From Rapana venosa (Eukaryota; Mollusca; Gastropoda; Neogastropoda; Muricidae): a stretch of DNA of 64,000 bases. The translations under genes and the position numbers were made by a program. The notes below the pieces were generated by a model. It ran no database searches. It saw nothing but the letters and a program-made list of their open reading frames with translations, and was not told the origin of the DNA. Location: positions 12,320,101 to 12,384,100 of the forward strand of contig CM054162.1 in NCBI GenBank assembly GCA_028751875.1. The letters are read 5' to 3'. Shown one piece after another: positions 57,210-64,000 of the stretch (its first letter is position 1; each line of letters opens with the position of its first letter).

Positions 57210-58320
57210 AACACTCACAATTTCATGACAGTTGAAGTTGCGTGCCCCCATCACAGCACTTGGCAATGGCACCTAGAGCTGCAAGACGCTTCTGCTGGCT
57301 GAGAGTTTTCGCCAGTGCGATGTTCCCGTTCTTCTTCTGTGTTGGTCAGAAAACAGCTCAGTCTGCGAGTATGATGAAGTAATCATGTTCAAAGGCAGTG
57401 GAGTGCTGCAGGTTCTCTATGCTGACGTGAAGCTGCTTGGCCACTGGGGTGGGGTCAGGCCAGATCCTGTTTCAGAATGTTTTCAAGAGTAGCGGGCAGG
57501 GCTGAAATACATGTTCTGTTGTCTGGAGATCTGTGGAATGTTTCATGTAGCGGGCAGGGCTGTAGTACATGTTCTGTTGTCTGGAGATCTGTGGAATGTT
57601 CTGTTGTCTGGAGATCTGTGGAATGTTTCATGTAGCGGGCAGGGCTGTAGTACATGTTCTGTTGTCTGGAGATCTGTGGCATGTTCTGTTGTCTGGAGAT
57701 CTGTGGAATGTTTCATGTAGCGGGCAGGGCTGTAGTACATGTTCTGTTGTCTGGAGATCTGTGTAATGTTTCATGTAGCAGGCAGGGCTGTAGTACATGT
57801 TCTGTTGTCTGGAGATCTGTGGAATGTTTTGTGTAGTGGGCAGGTCTGTAGTACATGTTCTGTTGTCTGGCTGCCAGTCTTGCAAGGGCACTGCTCTTTA
57901 TGGCCTTTGCGGAATGTCATTTATATGTCAGCAGGTAATTGATCTGACCAGTCATTGTGTAGATGCCATTATATTCGTTGGTTTGCTGTTCAGCCTAGGT
58001 GACCGGTCTTGGCTTCAGAATAACTGGCAGACCTAATCACCTGCCTGGCTTTGTGCTTTCCTTCACCAGGGAGTCAGTCTCATTGCCAAGCACACTGCAA
58101 TGGGAGGGGATCCACTGCAGGACCAAAGGTTCCTCAGGTCAGTATTTCTGTTGGATTGGAAGGCCTGCAAGACGCCAGACAGGGCAGTGGTCAAGGTGAT
58201 TTTCCAGGAACTGTAGACTATGACGTGGGCTGCGGCTGTTTTCATAACTTCTGCCTCAGGTTTGTAGATCACAGAGTAGAGGCCAGTTGTGAAGCTTTCT
58301 GAAGTCTAGATGAGGGTTGA
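57210..58320 (-). pseudogene. Decayed RNase H-type LINE interrupted by its own minisatellite
   Basis: From right to left on the minus strand: VYSSWKITLTTALSGVLQAF (RNase H middle), LQWIPSHCSVLGNETDSLVK (the family's WxPSHxGxxGNExADxLAK), then GHKEQCPCKTGSQTTEHVLQ and CPLHKTFH (C-terminal Cys/His motif). After the tandem array it resumes as WPDPTPVAKQLHVSIENLQH STAFEHDYF, like the C-terminal end of such ORFs. Frameshifts and stops make it non-functional. The layout fits I/Jockey-type LINEs. Confidence 0.65.
57485..57865. repeat. Minisatellite grown from LINE coding sequence
   Basis: Units CATGTTCTGTTGTCTGGAGATCTGTGGAATG...TTTCATGTAGCGGGCAGGGCTGTAGTA recur about five times at roughly 56-85 bp, longer when the TTCTGTTGTCTGGAGATCTG part is doubled. 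Translated on the minus strand each unit reads TEHVLQPCPLHETFHRSPDN, the LINE motif before and after it. Confidence 0.9.
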
Positions 58321-58487
58321 GAGGCTGAAGGTAGTGCATGTCGTCTTTCTGGTGCCTACCTGAGAACATAAATCAAATTTAAAGCTTTCTGTCAGTTTTG
58401 AATAGCACTTCAATCTAATCAGTGTTACTGTGTATTCTACTGCAAGTGTGTGTTGTATGCTAAAAACCATGGTCCTGTATGCAAACA

Positions 58488-58830
58488 CACAAGAGAACAT
58501 CTTGCGCACACATTAAAAACCTGTTCCACCTTTTGGATGAGTAGGTCATTGTGTGCCTGTAAGAATGAATGACAATTAACCCCCCCCCAAAAAAAAAAAA
58601 AAAAAAAATCAACAACAAAAAAACCAACCAAAAAATCAACCCAAAACAAAAAAACAACCATAAAACAGAAAAATGCATGCACACTGGTATCCTGCTAAGA
58701 CATTATCCCTGAAGTATGGTTACCTTCATGGCAAGAACAGTGGCACACCACAAAATCTCAATTGAGCAGTATTGCCGAGTATTGGTTAACCCCAGAGTTC
58801 TAGCTCTAGTCACAGAATAATAACAAAAAG
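58488..58830 (+). mobile_element. Headless SINE, body + tail T2
   Basis: AACATCTTGCGCACACATTA, GTAGGTCATTGTGTGCCTG, then a C8 + A19 homopolymer pair, ATGCATGCACACTGGTATCC and T2 (CCCTGAAGTATGGTTACCTT ... GAGTTCTAGCTCTAG). Confidence 0.65.
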
Positions 58831-59049
58831 AAACACAGAATATTTAATTATTGTGAAAAAACAAGCCGTTTTTCTACAAGATGCTGACAGGAAACTTTAT
58901 TTCAGATGCAAGAGCATGCGAAAGTCCGCTGAAGTTAGTTCATATCGCAACAGTGGACCTTTTAACAGTGAGGAATGTTTCTACCTGAACTGGCTGAAGA
59001 CGACCGACTGTCGCTCCCATTCACTGTTTTAGTTTTTACCAGAGAAGGT

Positions 59050-59410
59050 GTCAGCCTGTGTAATATGAATCTAAAGAAAAGTTTGTACAAGTCATAGTTC
59101 TTTGGATTTTGTTCAAATCAAGAGGTGTTTCACTTGTTTTAAAACGAACTTTGTGTAGCCTACTTTCAGTTTCCTCATTTGATGTTCTATTCTCATTCGT
59201 TTGCCTCTGTGTACCTATTTCCACAAAATGTGCGCTCCTTGGGCTTTGAAAGCCCATACTTTTTTTCACCGAGCATTTTTTTCACCAAAACATTAAACTT
59301 CATGACACCAAACACAGCTTTACATGATAAAACTCGAAAGTGAAATGAAAAGTGGCATTCACTCAGTAAAAAATCCGCCATTTGCTTTGCAAGAAAGGGG
59401 GTGCTCATTA
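59050..59410 (-). pseudogene. Possible second Kolobok-like transposase N-terminus
   Basis: Two overlapping minus-strand frames join across a shift near 59200-59270: KKYGLSKPKERTFCGNRYTE then NRTSNEETESRLHKVRFKTS. An R-x-F-x-GN-R/Q-Y/F-T segment followed by a Ser/Thr-Lys linker is how I remember Mutator-like/Kolobok N-termini. ATGGCGG (59373) and CCGGAAGT (about 59430) lie just upstream. No inverted ends were found. Confidence 0.35.
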
Positions 59411-60095
59411 GGCTAGACCTACTTCCGGTTTTTTAAAGGGAGCAGTCCTTGTTTACTGGTCGGCGTAAAGGAAATGGTTGGTTTGGTTTCTATTACTGTC
59501 CCAGCGGAACTGTCCAATTTAGGGACTGTACTATCAAACAACCACCTATATATCGAAAATATGAGACTTTCAGCACTACGCCTATCCTACTTTAAGGCTT
59601 TTTATTTGAAAAATAAAAATTGTAGCATATAAAAGTTGAGCTTATGAATAAAAAAAAGATATAACAAAGGTATGTATCTGATTTTTTTTGGGGGGGGTGG
59701 GGGTGGGGGATGGGGCAACAATTTAGGTCACCCTGCTCCCACCCCCTCCACTCACCTGAATACAAGGTATAGCAGAGTATTCTATTAAATTAATGTGCTA
59801 AAAAAAAAAACCGTTAGAAACATCTCTGAACAATTATGACTTGCACTCATTTTGGGGGAGTTATTTTTTTCTGGAGGTCCTGTGTCTAAAACTTAACATG
59901 CACAGCATTCTGTTTACAGGTTAAAAACGATCCATCTTCCTAGCATAGAAAAAAATAGGCTATGGCCCATGGCATGGATGACGTAGAAAGGGATGGGCTC
60001 CACCAGATTCAGGTTGCACAAAACACTGTCCCTGCTAATGTCCCCTGTTAATGTGTGGACTCCCCAGAAAAGTCATCCTTGCACGAAATTTTAAA
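59411..60095. other. Stretch with no recognised feature; G-rich tract at 59686-59715
   Basis: No gene seen. Confidence 0.4.
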
Positions 60096-60099
60096 CCAA

Positions 60100-60415
60100 G
60101 GTTCTGATTTTGAACGCATGCAGAACATTCTAAAGCCTATTCATGTTCGGAAGAGAATGCCATGTGTGCGCTTGGAATGGATAAAAAAAAATTACAAAAC
60201 CGCAAGCACACTGGAACAATGTAAAATAGCACAAGAGTGCTTATTCCTTTATTTTGCCCACACGTTAAATCCTGTGCCGCTTTTCAAAAGAGTAGCGCCA
60301 TTGTGTGCCAGTAGGAAGAGATGACAAAACTTACAAAACCGCATACGCACGGGACTGGATGTAAAAAAGCACACAAGCGCTTATTCCATTATCTTCGATA
60401 TAAAATAATAAATGA
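60100..60415 (+). mobile_element. Two successive SINE 3' halves (T1)
   Basis: First: GAACGCATGCAGAACATTCT to AGCACAAGAGTGCTTATTCC (60100-60253). Second: GCCCACACGTTAAATCCTGT to AAGCACACAAGCGCTT and TTATCTTCGATATAAAATAA (60256-60415). Confidence 0.7.
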
Positions 60416-60534
60416 TTCTTGATACAAAAAAAAAGAAAAAAATCAAGGCAGGGGGGGGGGGCACAAGAAAATCTTGCCCCACCATTATAATGATCTAAGC
60501 AACTTTTTTTTTCAGCAGCCTGGAATACAAAGTC

Positions 60535-60692
60535 CTTCCCCCCCCCCCCCCCCCCCCCCCGCTTTTCAATAATGCTTAAAAAAAAAATTAAATCCAGCCT
60601 CAAGGGACATATTTTCAACCTCGGATTTCCCCCCTCCTGTTTCATCTCGTATCTGTTCCTGCCTTCAGCAGCCCAAATCTCAGTCATCCTAC

Positions 60693-60761
<69 letters not shown>

Positions 60762-60765
60762 AATT
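60535..60765. repeat. Poly(C) tract and (GA)n(GT)n
   Basis: C run at about 60538-60560; GA run 60696-60732 passing directly into GT 60733-60758. Confidence 0.9.
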
Positions 60766-60794
60766 TGTTAAAACTACTTGTTATTGGTTGCACA

Positions 60795-60895
60795 TGTAGG
60801 AATAGGTTGAATGCAAGCACTTTGATTTGTTTTTACAAGATATAGCCTAGATCTAGGGCTTTATAATTCCATATATTATTATCAATATTATTTTT
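60795..60895 (+). mobile_element. Retroelement tail with (ATT)n end
   Basis: GCAAGCACTTTGATTTGTTT, AAGATATAGCC with a short insert, TTTATAATTCCATATATTAT. A diverged member of the 16328 family. Confidence 0.5.
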
Positions 60896-61380
60896 TTAAA
60901 AATCAAACATGACCATGAATAAACAAATCAGCCTGCTATACAAACAAAATAAAACACTTACCTGTAGCCTCAGGTGGAAAACTGCACTGTACAGGATGCA
61001 GGGTGTGGAGTTTCTGCAGGCTGTATACGACACGACCTTGTGTCAGTGGTCGCCAAATCAGAAATGAAAATGTCGGCCTGGCATCACAGTTTAATACCCT
61101 CAGTGGGTGAGCAGAGTTCATGTCCACGTGCATCAGGGGACATCAGCGTTGACAGTGATGAGTTTTTTCCCTTGTTACCTTTTTCTTTCTTTTTCTTCTT
61201 CTTTTTTTCCTCCTCTTTCCTCTCAATCACAGGCTAACTGGCTGGCTGGCTTATTTCTTTCAGCTTGCCGTCAGCTATCCTTATATTTTTTGTTTTTCTT
61301 CCTTCCCCTCCCCACCTGCATGTGCATGATGCTTGCTGTTGGGTGATTTGGTTCTGTGTTTTTTTTTTGCACATCGAAAA
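60896..61380. other. Stretch with no recognised feature
   Basis: Mixed DNA then T/C-rich; an 87-codon frame at 60974-61237 is not recognised. Confidence 0.4.
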
Positions 61381-61393
61381 TAATGCACGTGAA

Positions 61394-61756
<363 letters not shown>

Positions 61757-61832
<76 letters not shown>
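61757..61832. repeat. (GA)n
   Basis: Pure GA run leading into AATGACAATGACAATGAC. Confidence 0.98.
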
Positions 61833-61833
<1 letters not shown>

Positions 61834-61838
<5 letters not shown>

Positions 61839-61940
61839 AATGACAATGACAATGACAAATTCTTTTATTTCGAGGATAATGAATAAGCACACATGTGCTT
61901 TTTTACATCCAGTCCCCACCCGTTAGGGATGCATCTTAAT
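61834..61940 (-). mobile_element. T1-only retroelement 3' end with (TGTCAT)n tail
   Basis: The minus strand ends TTATCCTCGAAATAAAAGAA TTTGTCATTGTCATTGTCAT. Body limited to AAGATGCATCCCTAACGGGT and GGGGACTGGATGTAAAAAAG. Probably a heavily 5'-truncated copy of the LINE that shares its tail with the SINEs. Confidence 0.7.
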
Positions 61941-62009
61941 AATGATAACCCAATACTTATACAGTCTCACAATAAAAACAAGGGGAAATAACCCTTTTCA
62001 AAACAGCTC

Positions 62010-62215
62010 CCCACCCCCCCCCCCCAAAGCAAGCAAATAAAAGAAAACCCTAAAAATACCCCACCCCCACCCCACCCCCCAAAAAACCCTAACCAAACCA
62101 AACAAACAAACAAAGAGAAGGAAAAACCAAACCAACAAAAGATGATAAAAAGGAGAAAAACAGACAAACAACAACAACAAGAACAAGAACAACAACAGAG
62201 CCAATAAAAATAACA
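62010..62215 (+). repeat. A/C-rich, strand-asymmetric tract
   Basis: CCCCACCCCCCAAAAAACCC-type DNA then (ACAACA)n; few G or T. Confidence 0.75.
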
Positions 62216-62413
62216 CAACCAAACTTAATAAGTCATAAAGATAAACATCTACACATTGTCAAATGGTACACATACTTGTTACACATAATTATAAGATATT
62301 GAAATAGGGCACTCATTAAAACTTAAAACAGAGGCAAGTCCAATAAAGTATTGAAACTATAAAATATGAATCTTTCATCAGGATATACTATAACTATAAG
62401 AAAGACGATAAAA

Positions 62414-62558
<145 letters not shown>

Positions 62559-62664
62559 TTCAGAGATAATATTCAATATATAATTCCCAAAACAGTATGC
62601 AATCCCATCAACACTCATTTTAGATTATACTCGTTTCAAATTATATGTCATGATAATGAAATAA

Positions 62665-62723
62665 TCGTAGAATTGTTTCACTATATACATTTATTTAATG
62701 TATATAGTGAAACAATTCTACGA
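62665..62723. repeat. Perfect 27-bp inverted repeat with 5-nt loop
   Basis: Left arm 62665-62691, loop TATTT at 62692-62696, right arm 62697-62723. The right arm lies within the LINE coding frame (FNVYSETILRN); the left arm is its mirror just outside the element. Confidence 0.9.
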
Positions 62724-63562
62724 AATATTGAGAATCATGAGGGAATTAGTGTAGGTGGCCACAACATCAACAACCTGAGATATGCAGATGACACAGTCCT
62801 TATCGCCGACTCTGAAGAAAAACTGCAAAAGATTTTAACAACAGTAACAGAAGCGAAAAGAAAGGATTACAGCTCAATGCAAAGAAGACAGAATGCATGG
62901 TGATCTCGAAAAAAGCTGTTATACCACAATGCAACATAGCCTGTAAAGGAGAGAGAATCAGACAAGTAAACACCTTTAAATACCTTGGTTGTACTATCAC
63001 CCCAGACGGCAAGTGTGACACAGAAATCAAGAAGAGAATCGGTCAATCTAAGGCAACTTTTAACAACATGAAATGCATTTTTACCAACAGTAAGATAAGC
63101 CTCAAGACAAAGATCCATGTTTTGAGAGCCTACGTATGGTCCATTCTTCTGTACGGATGTGAGTGCTGGACCCTAGCCAAGGACACAGAACAGCGACTAG
63201 AAGCAGTGGAAATGTGGTTCATCCGGAGAATCATGAAAGTCTCATGGACAAAAAGAAAAACAAATGCAGAAGTAATGGAAATGGCTGGGTACAAGAGACC
63301 CCTTCTCAACACCATCAGAGAAAGACAGCTCAAATTTTTCGGCCATATAATCAGGGCTGACGGACTAGAAAAACTGTTATGGAGTGGCAAAATCTGTGGA
63401 AACAAGAGCAGAGGAAGACAACGCACAAAATTCACAGACAGCTTAAACAAATTAGCAACGAATAAAGAGGGCACCAACAATGAGCTCATGAGAGGGACCG
63501 AGAACAGGGAAGAATGGAGAGCCATGATCGTCGATGTCTGCAGGACCAGACCGGACATTTGA
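62690..63562 (+). mobile_element. 5'-truncated LINE: end of RT core to C-terminus
   Basis: Starts LFNVYSETILRNIENHEGIS, then NLRYADDTVLIADSEEKL; YADD (62781-62792) is the RT catalytic aspartate pair. A frameshift near 62865 moves the frame; it continues LNAKKTECMVISKK, TFKYLGCTITPDG, LLYGCECWTLAKDTEQRLEA, RRIMKVSWTKRKTN, FFGHIIRADG and ends CRTRPDI with a stop at 63560-63562. After the stop come only GAAGAAGAA and a short A-rich end. Endonuclease and most of RT are missing. One frameshift but no stops suggests a fairly young copy. Confidence 0.9.
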
Positions 63563-63644
63563 AGAAGAAGAATGAAATACCCATACATGCACACAATAAA
63601 AACAAGAAACAAAACAAAGAAGAAATCTAAACCTATACAGTCAT

Positions 63645-63740
63645 TGAGGGACAATGACAATGACAAATTCTTTTATTTCGAGGATAATGAATAAGCACCC
63701 ATGTGCTTTTTTTACATCCAGTCCCCGCCCTTAAGGATAT
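63645..63740 (-). mobile_element. T1-only retroelement 3' end
   Basis: Minus-strand AAGGGCGGGGACTGGATGTA, the hairpin around GCACATGGGTGC, TTATTCATTATCCTCGAAAT, AAAGAATTTGTCATTGTCAT. Third copy with the same shortened start and the TTATTCATT variant. Confidence 0.7.
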
Positions 63741-63858
63741 ATATGATAATAAAATAAAATAAAGCCTATAGCAATACACTTACACAGTGTACGGGGGAAA
63801 AATCTACACAAAAATCCCCACAAAAACCACTGAAGAGAAGAAAAAAAAGTACTAACAA

Positions 63859-63861
<3 letters not shown>

Positions 63862-63903
<42 letters not shown>

Positions 63904-63956
63904 TCTGCTATTTTACATGTATAGTTTATATCCATTATGTGCCCTGTGCATGCTCT

Positions 63957-64000
<44 letters not shown>
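63862..64000. repeat. (GA)n at 63862-63901 and (GT)n at 63957-64000
   Basis: Two simple repeats; the GT run continues beyond the window. Confidence 0.95.

Overview
The window looks like a piece of animal nuclear DNA, most likely from a mollusc and probably a marine gastropod. The evidence is interrupted genes with GT-AG introns, several tRNA-derived and one 5S rRNA-derived SINE family, non-LTR retrotransposon (LINE) remnants, a Kolobok-like DNA transposon, and very dense (AC)n, (AG)n and minisatellite DNA. The taxon is an inference from style of repeats; no diagnostic gene was found. Nothing looks bacterial, plasmid-borne or viral.

Genes. The only convincing host gene is on the minus strand and covers the left third. 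A first coding exon with an ideal start context (19478-19493), a 144-nt middle exon (1487-1630) and a last exon ending in a stop (21-139) are all flanked by splice signals. Their phases fit and they join into a 92-codon reading frame. The protein was not recognised. A CpG-rich, NRF1-site-bearing stretch at about 36.29-36.44 kb looks like a promoter and first exon of a second minus-strand gene whose coding exons I could not find. A few other exon-like pieces (38.6, 43.2 and 52.6 kb) are weak.

Layout. 0-19.5 kb: introns of the first gene. They hold a 2.7-kb TTAA-flanked Kolobok-like element (2401-5079), about 1 kb of TGGA/GACA tetranucleotide array (6.08-7.05 kb), many SINE copies and a 5S-derived SINE (11.9-12.2 kb). 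19.5-45 kb: SINE copies, strand-asymmetric G/T or A/C tracts, a LINE fragment at 40.4-40.95 kb and long (GA)n blocks. 45-58 kb: six unrelated minisatellites within 13 kb, a pair of MITE copies, and three decayed LINE tails, two of them with RNase H remnants. One minisatellite has grown inside a LINE coding segment. 58-64 kb: SINE copies, a repeat pair flanked by (GA)n, and a 5'-truncated LINE with a YADD reverse-transcriptase motif that begins at a perfect 27-bp inverted repeat.

How the elements relate. The SINEs are modular. Two different tRNA-like heads (H1, H2) occur on the same body and tail. Two different tails (T1 with a hairpin, T2) occur on the same body. T2 is also joined to a third head and a different body. 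Short T1-only copies look like 5'-truncated copies of a partner LINE. My labels H1/H2/H3 and T1/T2 are local names only. Most long reading frames here are translations of simple repeats and were not annotated as genes.
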